A program made the translations under genes and the position numbers. This document shows, in pieces, positions 1-6,765 of a stretch of 22,745 nucleotides of DNA. The stretch covers positions 1-22,745 of the forward strand of contig CAOKUH010000005.1 in assembly GCA_948472605.1 (NCBI GenBank), read 5' to 3'. The notes under the pieces are model-generated. The model saw only the letters and a program-made list of their open reading frames with translations. It was not told the DNA's origin and made no database searches. The DNA comes from an uncultured Mycoplasmatota bacterium. Lineage in GTDB: Bacteria > Bacillota_I > Bacilli_A > RF39 > UBA660. Each line of letters starts with the position of its first letter. Position 1 is the first letter of the stretch.

Positions 1-58
1 CAAATCCCCCATGTTTTTTTAATATATTGTCTACTTTTACTTGACTAATGCATTTCAT
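1..58 (-). CDS. N-terminal start of a gene running off the left edge
   Basis: Only 19 codons are visible, starting with ATG at 58 and reading MKCISQVKVDN and onward. A clear ribosome binding site, AAGGAG, lies 9 bases upstream of the ATG, and an extended -10 promoter lies about 30 bases further up, so this is very probably a real gene start rather than a chance ORF. The residues visible are too few to assign a family. Confidence 0.55.
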   Translation of the reverse strand, partial: MKCISQVKVDNILKKHGGF

Positions 59-87
59 ACTTCTATTCTCCTTCTCTATTTTTGATA

Positions 88-107
88 ATTATATCACAAT
101 ATCACAA
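88..107 (-). promoter_or_regulatory. Promoter with tandem 8-bp repeat for the left-edge gene
   Basis: On the minus strand a TATAAT hexamer (88-93) is preceded by TGA, giving an extended -10. No good -35 hexamer is seen at 17 bases. The bases immediately upstream hold a perfect tandem repeat of TTGTGATA (two copies, 92-107). This could be a direct-repeat operator, or simply a sequence coincidence in AT-rich DNA. Confidence 0.45.
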
Positions 108-186
108 GTTTTAGAGAAAAATAAATAAATTATTTCATTAAATACATCGATTAAAATCAGTCATCTTTATTCCTATAATAATACAC

Positions 187-220
187 CAAAAAAAAGAAGT
201 TCATTCATTCATAATCTTCT
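187..220 (-). terminator. Weak possible terminator after the 71-aa gene
   Basis: On the minus strand AGAAG and CTTCT can pair across a 16-base loop and are followed by eight T residues. The stem is only five base pairs, so this is a weak call. Confidence 0.3.
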
Positions 221-237
221 CTTTTATATTAAATATT

Positions 238-453
238 TTATTTTCCATAAGGGTAATAATAACTATAAGAATAATTACCATAAGGTCCTGGTCCCATTGG
301 TGGATAGTATGGTCTTGGAGCGACATTATAAATTGGTCTAGGTCTTGTTAGCCCTACTGCTGCTCCACCTACTAAAGCTCCTGTTAAAAATGGAAAGAAA
401 AATTGGCGATCCCCATCATTAATAGTTCTAAAATTATAAGGATATCTGTTCAT
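238..453 (-). CDS. Small Tyr/Pro/Gly-rich protein, unknown function
   Basis: A 71-residue protein beginning MNRYPYNF. The start is set by AGGAGG placed 7 bases before ATG 453; an upstream in-frame GTG at 471 would put this AGGAGG inside the coding region and is rejected. The N-terminal third is polar, then a short Phe/Gly/Ala-rich stretch (FFFPFLTGALVGGAAVG) could insert in or lie on a membrane. The C-terminal half is rich in Pro, Tyr and Gly and ends YYYPYGK. The composition resembles small coat or surface proteins of spore-forming Firmicutes, but no family is recognised and that link is inference. It sits 46 bases downstream of tyrS with no obvious terminator between, so some co-transcription from the tyrosine T-box operon is possible. 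Confidence 0.7.
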   Translation of the reverse strand: MNRYPYNFRTINDGDRQFFFPFLTGALVGGAAVGLTRPRPIYNVAPRPYYPPMGPGPYGNYSYSYYYPYGK

Positions 454-499
454 AAAGAAGCCTCCTCTCACTTTAGTTTATGTATTCTATTAAATTTGT

Positions 500-1732
500 T
501 TATTTATAAAAGCCTAAATAATATTTTTTTTTACCTTTTTTTACAATAATTATTTTGTTTTCAATTAAATCCTCTTTAGTAACTATTTTTTCTAAATTAA
601 CTTCCTTTTTATTATTTAAAGAAATTGCACCACTACTAATCATTTCTCTAGCCTCTCGTTTACTAGAACAAATATTATTATTTACAAGTAAATCCACTAA
701 ATTAATATCTTCATTTATAATAAATGTAGGTATATCTTTTAAACTTGCAATTATATCATCTGCACTTAACTTAGTAATATCTTCATTAAATAATGATATA
801 CTCATATTCTTAGCTTTATCATATTCGTCTTTACCATGCAAGTCTGTAATTATTTCTCTAGCTAAAGCTTGATGTGCTTCTCGAAGTTCAGGATGTTCAT
901 TATTTTTACGTTCTAACTCTTCTATTTCTTCCCTAGTTAAAAATGTAAATACTTTTAAATAATGTATTACCATTTTATCATCAGTATTAATTAAGTATTG
1001 ATATAATTGGTAAGAAGATGTTTTATTAATATCAAGCCATAAAGCATTCCCTTCACTTTTACCAAATTTATTTCCATAACTATCTAATATTAATGGCATT
1101 GTAAAACCATATGCTGTTTTATCAAGTTTCTTTCTAATCAAATCTATACCTGTTGTAATATTACCCCATTGATCTGATCCTTCAACTTGTAAAATACAAT
1201 TTTTTTCTTTAAATAAATGTAAAAAATCGTTTCCTTGAATTAATGTATATGAAAACTCCGCAAAAGTAATGCCTGTTTCTAATCTTCTTCTAATAATATC
1301 TTTATCAAGCATATAATTAACATTAATATATTTTCCTGTATCTCTTAAAAAGTCTAAAAATGAAACATCACTTGTCCAATCATAATTATTAACAACTTCT
1401 GCTTGACCATTAAATATTTTAGCCACTTGTTTACTTATACCTGCTAAATTAGCATCAAGTATTTCCTTTTTAATAATTTCTCTTTCTTTAGTAGGACGAG
1501 GATCTCCTATTAAACCTGTTGCTCCACCAACTAATAAAATCGGATGATGTCCATATAATGCCAATCTTTTAGCTGTTATTAATGAACTATAATGTCCTAA
1601 ATGTAAACTATCAGCAGTTGGATCAGTTCCCCAATAAAATGTTATCTTTTCATTATTTAACTTATCTTTTATATCTGGACTTGATATATCTTTAATAAGC
1701 CCACGCCATTCTAATTCTTCAAAAAAAGTCAT
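500..1732 (-). CDS. tyrS: Tyrosyl-tRNA synthetase
   Basis: A 410-residue cytoplasmic class I synthetase that charges tRNA-Tyr with tyrosine. The class I HIGH signature appears as HLGH (44-47), preceded by YWGTDPTADSL. The KMSKS-type loop is KFGKS (222-226), the usual bacterial TyrRS form, and VEGSDQWGNI lies at about 183-192. The C-terminal 60 residues form an S4 RNA-binding domain (LLVNNNICSSKREAREMISSGAI region). Length is normal for the family. The ATG at 1732 overlaps the stop of the upstream CYTH gene as ATGA, with GGAG about 12 bases upstream, so the two are translationally coupled. Both lie behind the T-box at 2302-2505, matching control by uncharged tRNA-Tyr. No clear terminator follows the gene. 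Confidence 0.97.
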   Translation of the reverse strand: MTFFEELEWRGLIKDISSPDIKDKLNNEKITFYWGTDPTADSLHLGHYSSLITAKRLALYGHHPILLVGGATGLIGDPRPTKEREIIKKEILDANLAGISKQVAKIFNGQAEVVNNYDWTSDVSFLDFLRDTGKYINVNYMLDKDIIRRRLETGITFAEFSYTLIQGNDFLHLFKEKNCILQVEGSDQWGNITTGIDLIRKKLDKTAYGFTMPLILDSYGNKFGKSEGNALWLDINKTSSYQLYQYLINTDDKMVIHYLKVFTFLTREEIEELERKNNEHPELREAHQALAREIITDLHGKDEYDKAKNMSISLFNEDITKLSADDIIASLKDIPTFIINEDINLVDLLVNNNICSSKREAREMISSGAISLNNKKEVNLEKIVTKEDLIENKIIIVKKGKKKYYLGFYK

Positions 1733-2274
1733 TTTCTATCACTCTCCAATTTTAACTCTTTATATTCGTTTATATCTATACCATAATCATTATAAATTGA
1801 TTCAACATCTTTAGTAGTTATATTTTCCATAGTATATCCAAGAATTTCTACTATATTTTTAACCTCTTCTTCATTTTTACCTTCAATTTCCATATAATCT
1901 GGTATCATTGGCCAAGAATCAATATCAACTTCTACTTCATTTAAATAATAGCGGCATCTTAAATTTTCTTGAAAAGCCTTGTGATGATAACCTAATTCTT
2001 CTAATATTAAATTAGTTTTATTAAAATCATTTACTTCAATTTCTAATTCTTTAGTTCCATCTATATTAAAACTTGTTACATCCTTGATAGTTAAAGTAGT
2101 CTCATTTCCATTAGTCCTTAGCCTAATCCATTTTTTAGGTAAAATAGGATTAAAATCATAAGTATATCTTTGTTGTATACGTTCCCATTTAAAAGTTGCT
2201 CCTAAACTGTCTAATTTTTCTTTTATTTCCTCTTTATTAATATTTAATATTCTTACTTCATATTCAATATGCAT
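1729..2274 (-). CDS. CYTH-domain protein (CyaB/thiamine-triphosphatase-like)
   Basis: A 181-residue protein of the CYTH fold (class IV adenylate cyclase/triphosphate tunnel enzymes), which bind a triphosphate and divalent metal inside a beta tunnel. Visible family traits: an N-terminal ExExR (EYEVR, residues 4-8) where many members have ExExK; WIRLRTNG and TLTIKDV basic strands; the acidic strand KELEIEV; and VEVDIDSWPMIPDYMEIEG near residues 114-132. Substrate cannot be told from sequence: cAMP synthesis, thiamine triphosphate or inorganic triphosphate hydrolysis are all possible. ATG 2274 is preceded by a strong AAGGAGG at 6-base spacing. It is the first gene after the tyrosine T-box and overlaps tyrS by 4 bases, so its expression should follow tRNA-Tyr charging. 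Why a CYTH enzyme is under this control is unclear. Confidence 0.85.
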   Translation of the reverse strand: MHIEYEVRILNINKEEIKEKLDSLGATFKWERIQQRYTYDFNPILPKKWIRLRTNGNETTLTIKDVTSFNIDGTKELEIEVNDFNKTNLILEELGYHHKAFQENLRCRYYLNEVEVDIDSWPMIPDYMEIEGKNEEEVKNIVEILGYTMENITTKDVESIYNDYGIDINEYKELKLESDRK

Positions 2275-2301
2275 CTTTTTCCTCCTTAATTATTTTTAAA
2301 T

Positions 2302-2342
2302 AAAAACACGATTAACTCTTCCTAAAGGACGAGAAAACCGTG
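2302..2342 (-). terminator. Regulated intrinsic terminator of the tyrosine T-box
   Basis: On the minus strand CACGGTT...CTC.TCC pairs with GGA.GAG...AATCGTG across a TTTA loop, with a run of T residues after it. Its 5' arm overlaps the T-box sequence, as expected for mutually exclusive terminator and antiterminator folds. Confidence 0.85.
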
Positions 2343-2505
2343 GTACCACCTTAATTCATGATTAATATCATGCACTTTCATTATAACGCATTACCGTGTT
2401 AATTCAAAATGGGTAATTCGTTTTTTCTTTCTTGATTCACTTTCATCAACCATGAATTTTCTTATTACTAAAAGAAAAACTACTAAACACTTCTCTTCAT
2501 TAACT
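2302..2505 (-). promoter_or_regulatory. T-box leader (tyrosine type) for the CYTH-tyrS operon
   Basis: The minus strand carries the conserved T-box AAGGTGGTACCACGG (2338-2352) followed by a terminator. Upstream lie stem I landmarks: a basal helix GTTAAT (2499-2504) pairing with ATTAAC, an AGTAG motif, and the GGTTGATG apical region. The specifier loop reads GAATTACCC; TAC (2413-2415) is the tyrosine codon, which fits the downstream tyrS. Read strictly as GAA followed by the triplet, it would be TTA (Leu), so the exact register is uncertain. Uncharged tRNA pairs with the specifier and the T-box bulge, stabilises the antiterminator, and lets transcription continue. Confidence 0.93.
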
Positions 2506-2511
2506 ATTTAT

Positions 2512-2540
2512 ACTTTAACATAATTAAATTATCACATCAA
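2512..2540 (-). promoter_or_regulatory. Promoter of the tyrosine T-box transcript
   Basis: On the minus strand TTGATG (2535-2540), a 17-base spacer and TAAAGT (2512-2517) with a TGT before it, giving an extended -10. The predicted start near 2505 falls just before stem I. Confidence 0.6.
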
Positions 2541-2557
2541 GAATTTTCTATCATATT

Positions 2558-4138
2558 CTACTTAATTATTACATTTTCTGTTGTCCATGATGTTGGACGA
2601 TTATTATCTGACGTCAAAATCCAATTTTGTATGGTTTCATCTTTAACATAAATTAAGATATTTGTAGGCATATTAAAAAACATATCTACCAAATCTGTTA
2701 CTTTATTTATACTAAAATTATTCAAATCTAAACTTGTTAAACTACTACACCACATAAACAATTGTGTCATAGCTATTACTTTACTTGTATCAAAACTACT
2801 TAAATCTAAATTAGTTAGACTACTACATTTATAAAACATTCTTGATATATTTGTAACATTACTGGTATTAAAATTTTTTACATCTAAACTTGTTAAATTT
2901 ATACAATTATTAAACATACTAGCCATTGTCGTAACATTACTGGTATTGAAACTACTTACATTTAAATTAATAAGATTTGTACAATACATAAACATATTCT
3001 CCATGTTTGTTACACTACTTGTATCAAAATTTCTTAAATCTAAATTTGTTAAACCACTACAATTATAAAACATACCACTCATATTAGTTACTATGTTTGT
3101 ATCAAAATTACTTACATCTAAACTTGTTAGGCTACTACAATTATAAAACATGCCAAGCATACTAGTTACATTACTTGTATTAAAATTACTTACATCTAAA
3201 TTAGTTAGACTACTGCATTTATAAAACATATCGTACATACTAGTTACATCTTTAGTATCAAAATATTCTAGTCCTTCTATACTTATTAACTTTGAAAAGT
3301 TACAAAAAACAAAACTACTATTCTTATTAGCTTTTATTCCACCATTAGAACTTATATATAATGTATAAGTTTCTTCTCCTTCATTTTGTACCAAATAACT
3401 CATAACACTTCCATTTTGTTCTTCTGATACATCCCATGATAACTCTGTTTCTTTTGGTAATATTTTATCTTCAAATATTACTTTAGTTATATTACTTCGA
3501 TAGTTATAAAATGCATTAGTATCGTTATATTGTGCTAACATCAAAGTTCCTCTTTTATCTTTAAAATAACTTGAAGTTATACTAATACGTCCTAAAAATC
3601 TCGTATTTGTACTTCCTGGATCATTTTGGGTTACTTCACTATCCATCCATATTCTTAAATTAAATTCTTTTGTTTCTCCAGAACCCATTATTCCACTAAC
3701 TAACTTATAGGCTTCTATTGCTCCATCTATTGTTGGTTCTGTATCTAAACTACTATTTATACTTTTATCTAACTTAGTTGTCTTTTTTGATATATTTCCT
3801 TCACTTAAATTAACTTTTAGATACTTATCTGGCATCTTTGTTCCACTTGGTGTCATTGTCTCTAAATTAATTTGATATTTAGCACTTCCATTACATACAT
3901 TAGTCATTGTAAATGTATATGGAGTTTGCATCATTCCTAGCTCATCTTCTATTGGATAAGCATTACTTAAACTGATTGGATTTTTATCTGTAAATTCTAT
4001 CTTAAAACAATCTGTTTCTAACTTATTTATTCCTTCTTGGGCTATATTAACATTCCAAAGCGCAAATGAAACTCCTAATACTAATACTATTATTGCTATA
4101 GCTCCTATAGCTATATATACTTTTTTCCTATTATCCAC
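2558..4138 (-). CDS. Secreted BspA-like leucine-rich repeat surface protein
   Basis: About 526 residues. After a basic N-terminus (DNRKK) there is one hydrophobic segment, then ALWNVNIAQEGINKLETDCF, which resembles the N-termini of TasA/camelysin-like exported proteins. Residues to about 250 form a beta-rich region. The second half holds seven full and one partial copies of a 26-residue repeat of the BspA/DUF285 type, with the pattern VTxMxxMFxxCxxLTxLDVSxFxT. These proteins are surface exposed and often bind host or partner proteins; that role is inferred from the family. There is no LPXTG anchor, so it may be released or held by its N-terminal segment. GTG 4138 is chosen because AGGTG lies 6 bases upstream; an in-frame GTG at 4147 is the alternative. 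The 5' leader would be only about 11 bases. Confidence 0.85.
   Translation of the reverse strand: MDNRKKVYIAIGAIAIIVLVLGVSFALWNVNIAQEGINKLETDCFKIEFTDKNPISLSNAYPIEDELGMMQTPYTFTMTNVCNGSAKYQINLETMTPSGTKMPDKYLKVNLSEGNISKKTTKLDKSINSSLDTEPTIDGAIEAYKLVSGIMGSGETKEFNLRIWMDSEVTQNDPGSTNTRFLGRISITSSYFKDKRGTLMLAQYNDTNAFYNYRSNITKVIFEDKILPKETELSWDVSEEQNGSVMSYLVQNEGEETYTLYISSNGGIKANKNSSFVFCNFSKLISIEGLEYFDTKDVTSMYDMFYKCSSLTNLDVSNFNTSNVTSMLGMFYNCSSLTSLDVSNFDTNIVTNMSGMFYNCSGLTNLDLRNFDTSSVTNMENMFMYCTNLINLNVSSFNTSNVTTMASMFNNCINLTSLDVKNFNTSNVTNISRMFYKCSSLTNLDLSSFDTSKVIAMTQLFMWCSSLTSLDLNNFSINKVTDLVDMFFNMPTNILIYVKDETIQNWILTSDNNRPTSWTTENVIIK
2660..3265 (-). repeat. 78-bp in-frame coding repeats (LRR units)
   Basis: Roughly seven and a half tandem units of 26 codons encode the BspA-type repeats. 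The units are similar but not identical in DNA, with blocks such as AACTTGTTAAA/TAGTTAGACTACTAC recurring. Such arrays can expand or contract by recombination, changing protein length. Boundaries are approximate. Confidence 0.8.
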
Positions 4139-4155
4139 TACTATCACCTATCTTA

Positions 4156-4184
4156 ATAATAACTTGCTCAATTTTATTTGTCAA
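4156..4184 (-). promoter_or_regulatory. Strong sigma-A promoter of the LRR protein gene
   Basis: On the minus strand a perfect TTGACA (4179-4184), exactly 17 bases, then TATTAT (4156-4161). The predicted transcription start near 4149 lies about 11 bases before the preferred GTG start. Confidence 0.85.
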
Positions 4185-4256
4185 CGGAGGATGCTAACGT
4201 TTTTTTAATTTAAATTATTCAAAAACTAGTATCTGAAAAAACATTTAATATTATAC

Positions 4257-4279
4257 AAAAAACTACTAAGCAGTTTTTT
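4257..4279 (-). terminator. Terminator of the lipoprotein-YtxH cluster
   Basis: On the minus strand AAAAAACT and AGTTTTTT form an 8-bp stem around a 7-base loop that contains the stop codon of the YtxH-like gene. The stem is A/T-rich, so strength is uncertain, but the symmetric A and T runs are typical of an intrinsic terminator. Confidence 0.6.
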
Positions 4280-4727
4280 TCTTAATAGTTACCTGTTTAC
4301 TTTTTACTTGATTTTTATTATCACTATTTTCTAATTTATCTACAGCGCCTTTTAAAACATTAATAGTTTTTTCTCTAATATCATTTGCCGCTTTTTCAAT
4401 TACAGGTGCACTTTTTTCTTTGGCAATATCAATTAACTCATCAGCTTTTTTTAAAAGCATATTTCCTTTTTCTTTAATTAATTCTAAAGCCGTTTCTTTA
4501 TCCAAATTTTCTAAGTCTTTCTTTAAATCTTTTAATTTTTGATTTAACTTATCTACTACTTCATCTTTGTCTATATTTTTAATATCATTAGCTAATTTCT
4601 TAGTTTTTTCTTTTAGACATTCTCTAGTTTCACTACCTTTTTTAGGTGCAAATAATAAACCTAACCCTGCTCCTATTAAAGCTCCAGCAATAAATTTTCC
4701 TGTACCTTTTTTACTCATTTTAATCAT
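4266..4727 (-). CDS. YtxH-like membrane-anchored helical protein
   Basis: A 153-residue protein from ATG 4727. The N-terminus has MSKKGTGKFIAGALIGAGL and continues LGLLFAPKKGSETR: a glycine-rich hydrophobic helix followed by FAPKxGxxTR, the hallmark of the YtxH family of small stress-associated membrane proteins. The rest is a long charged amphipathic helix likely to form a coiled coil on the cytoplasmic side. Length fits the family. The start lies inside the last codons of the DUF948-like gene (8-base overlap), with AAGGA about 5 bases before ATG 4727; ATG 4718 is a weaker alternative. The pairing with a DUF948-like gene mirrors ytxG-ytxH of Bacillus. The molecular function of the family is not established. 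Confidence 0.85.
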   Translation of the reverse strand: MIKMSKKGTGKFIAGALIGAGLGLLFAPKKGSETRECLKEKTKKLANDIKNIDKDEVVDKLNQKLKDLKKDLENLDKETALELIKEKGNMLLKKADELIDIAKEKSAPVIEKAANDIREKTINVLKGAVDKLENSDNKNQVKSKQVTIKKKTA

Positions 4728-5013
4728 CACTTTCCTTTTTTATCTTTTTCTTTTTACTAAATAATAGTCTGCTAAACAAAGAAGAAACACCTTCAACTAC
4801 TTTATCAGTAGCTAATGCAATTTTATCTGTTGTATAGTCTATAATGTGAAAAAAGCCATTTAATGTTTGAACTTTTTCATTAACATCATCAACTACTTTA
4901 TCTAGTTTATCTAATGTTATTATAAACTTAATTCCTAAAATTATACCTACTATTAGAAAAATTATTAATAAAAAATAAATAATTATTGGTAAAAAATCTA
5001 ACCAAAAACTCAA
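4720..5013 (-). CDS. DUF948-like (YtxG-type) single-pass membrane protein
   Basis: A 97-residue protein with one N-terminal membrane helix (about residues 5-33, IIIYFLLIIFLIVGIILG), then a coiled-coil stretch (TLDKLDKVVDDVNEKVQTLNG) and a very basic C-terminus (SKKKKIKKES). This layout matches DUF948/YtxG proteins. The start is a TTG overlapping the preceding stop as TTGA, with no better downstream ATG and only a distant GAGG, so translation probably depends on coupling to the gene before it. The 3' end overlaps the YtxH-like gene. Function is unknown beyond a probable envelope or stress-linked scaffold role, which is inferred from the neighbour pairing. Confidence 0.75.
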   Translation of the reverse strand: MSFWLDFLPIIIYFLLIIFLIVGIILGIKFIITLDKLDKVVDDVNEKVQTLNGFFHIIDYTTDKIALATDKVVEGVSSLFSRLLFSKKKKIKKESDD

Positions 5014-5972
5014 TTCTCATCATCCTCTCTATTATCATACATAGAATCGATTAAATCAAATAAATCATTTTCTAAAGTATCTTCCTCAAACTTTTGTTCC
5101 TCATTTTTAGTATCTTCATCTAAAACTTGTAATTTACTATTTTCATCTTCAAATTCACTATTAATTGTTTCACTAAATTCTTCACTATCTAAGTCATTTC
5201 CTCTTCTACTTACATTTCTTTCAAGACGACTATTATTTTTTTCTTCATCTTCTAAAGAATTATGATAATTTCTTTCGTTTCGACTTTCTCGACTATCAAA
5301 ATTTATATCAATAGTTTCATCAACAGAATCTTTTAGCAAGTCATCAACACTTTTAGATCCATTTCGATAAAAATCTTCTTTTGGTTTTTCAAATGACATT
5401 TCAATATCATCTTCTAAAGTTCCAAATGCTTTTCTTCTTATTGTATCAACATCAATTTTTTTCTTTGGTTCTTCTTTAACAGTTATGATATCTTCTTTTT
5501 TATAATTTTTATCTAAAACTCCATAAACGGGAGAGATAACAGGAGATGGTTTAAATATTTTTAATTTTTGTTTATCTTCAACTGGTGCCTCTTTTTTTAT
5601 ATTTTCTTTTCTAGCTGTTCTTGGTTTTTTATCAAATTCATAAGTTATCGGTTTTACTCTATCAAAACTTTCTTTAGGAGTTATAACAGGTTCTTTTTTT
5701 ACTGGTTCTTCTATAGGAGGCTTATAACTTGACGAAAACTCCTCTTCATCAAAATCAGGAAACTTAAAAGTATTTTCTGATTTAAATAATTCCCTTTCAT
5801 TTTCTTTATCTAAAATATTATTTATTTCTTTTTTTTCAATTACAGGAACAGGTTTCTTTATTTCCTCTTTAATAACAGGAGTTATAGGTTTCTCTTCTTT
5901 TACTTCTTTAACTGGTAAATCTATTTCTTCCTCTTCAAATAAAGCATTCTTTAATTTATTAAATAATCCCAT
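5010..5972 (-). CDS. Acidic, largely disordered cytoplasmic protein, unknown
   Basis: A 320-residue protein starting MGLFNKLKNALFEEEEIDLP. The first dozen residues can form an amphipathic helix; the rest is rich in Glu, Lys, Asp and Pro with few hydrophobics, consistent with intrinsic disorder. Short tracts such as PVKEVKEEKPITPVIKEEIKKPVPV give a low-complexity pattern, and the C-terminus (DLFDLIDSMYD) could be a short docking helix. There is no signal peptide or membrane segment. GAGGTGAAG lies before the ATG. It sits between a lipoprotein gene (13 bases upstream) and the DUF948-like gene (4-base overlap), so it is probably made together with the membrane proteins. An adaptor role at the membrane is inference; no family is recognised. 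Confidence 0.75.
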   Translation of the reverse strand: MGLFNKLKNALFEEEEIDLPVKEVKEEKPITPVIKEEIKKPVPVIEKKEINNILDKENERELFKSENTFKFPDFDEEEFSSSYKPPIEEPVKKEPVITPKESFDRVKPITYEFDKKPRTARKENIKKEAPVEDKQKLKIFKPSPVISPVYGVLDKNYKKEDIITVKEEPKKKIDVDTIRRKAFGTLEDDIEMSFEKPKEDFYRNGSKSVDDLLKDSVDETIDINFDSRESRNERNYHNSLEDEEKNNSRLERNVSRRGNDLDSEEFSETINSEFEDENSKLQVLDEDTKNEEQKFEEDTLENDLFDLIDSMYDNREDDEN

Positions 5973-5985
5973 TTTATCTTCACCT

Positions 5986-6630
5986 CTAATTAATTAAATC
6001 CGTATCAGGTACTTCGTTATTTTTATTATTGTTAGCATCTTCATCATACATAATTAAATTACTTCCACTACTTACTGTTTCAAAAATGTTATACTCATTC
6101 TCATTGTAATTTAATATATCTTCACCTATCATATTTTCAATAATTTTATCATTATATGAGATAGAATTTAATAAAGAAATCGCATAACTAAGCATTTCTT
6201 TGATATCTCTATTATTTACTATCACTTCTATTTTAGCATAATTATACATAATTTCAATTAAATATTTATCTTTTTCTCGCAAATTTATTTCTAAGTATCC
6301 AAATTTTTCACCATTAGTAATTTTTTTAGAATAAAATGCATCTTTACTAAAATTATAACTTGCCTCTTTTTTATTATAATAACTGATTAAATCAACATAT
6401 AAATACATTGTATATTTTTCACTTTTTAAAGTTAAATTACTTTTTTTATCCTCTAAAACCATAATACTTTTTGGCAAATAATAACTAAAACCTTGTGATG
6501 TTTTATTTTTTAAAGTAATTTTATTATTACTAAAACCAACCGCAATAATTTCTTCATAAGTACTCTTATCAACATTCATACATCCTGTTATAAAAAACGT
6601 TATGACTAGAAGTAGTATAACTTTTTTCAT
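5986..6630 (-). CDS. Lipoprotein of unknown function
   Basis: A 214-residue protein with a lipoprotein signal peptide: basic MKK, hydrophobic VILLLVITFF, then the lipobox ITGC with Cys17 as the lipidated residue, so it should be anchored to the outer face of the membrane. The mature part alternates beta-like and polar segments, with Tyr/Asn-rich tracts and a flexible acidic tail (MYDEDANNNKNNEVPDTDL). GGAGG lies 7 bases before ATG 6630, and an extended -10 promoter lies just upstream, making this the first gene of the four-gene cluster that ends with ytxH-like. No family recognised. The link with YtxH/DUF948 proteins suggests envelope maintenance, which is inference. Confidence 0.85.
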   Translation of the reverse strand: MKKVILLLVITFFITGCMNVDKSTYEEIIAVGFSNNKITLKNKTSQGFSYYLPKSIMVLEDKKSNLTLKSEKYTMYLYVDLISYYNKKEASYNFSKDAFYSKKITNGEKFGYLEINLREKDKYLIEIMYNYAKIEVIVNNRDIKEMLSYAISLLNSISYNDKIIENMIGEDILNYNENEYNIFETVSSGSNLIMYDEDANNNKNNEVPDTDLIN

Positions 6631-6657
6631 AAGTTAACCTCCATATCGTACTTTTTT

Positions 6658-6666
6658 ATTATAGCA
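6658..6666 (-). promoter_or_regulatory. Extended -10 promoter for the lipoprotein cluster
   Basis: On the minus strand TGCTATAAT gives a perfect -10 (6658-6663) with a TGn extension. The -35 position (TATCTT) is poor, as is common for extended -10 promoters. Confidence 0.65.
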
Positions 6667-6721
6667 AACATTTTTAAAAAAAGATAGTTCCTTTTTTTGG
6701 CTAATTTTTATATTAAATTAT

Positions 6722-6755
6722 AAAAAAATATTCCAATTGTTACCTAGGAATATTT
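6722..6755 (-). terminator. Intrinsic terminator after the restriction locus
   Basis: On the minus strand AAATATTCC and GGAATATTT form a 9-bp stem around a 12-base loop, followed by a run of T residues. It lies just past the stop of the nuclease gene. Confidence 0.8.
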
Positions 6756-6765
6756 CTAAAATATA

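Noticed and set aside
454..471. GTG start at 471 for the 71-residue protein
   Set aside because: It would place the AGGAGG ribosome site inside the gene; ATG 453 is correctly spaced.
2310..2500. Mobile element or non-coding RNA gene other than T-box in the 2275-2557 gap
   Set aside because: The T-box motif, stem I landmarks and terminator explain the region fully.
2660..3265. CRISPR array suggested by regular repeats
   Set aside because: The repeats are 78-bp, in frame, and encode BspA-type protein repeats; there are no spacers.
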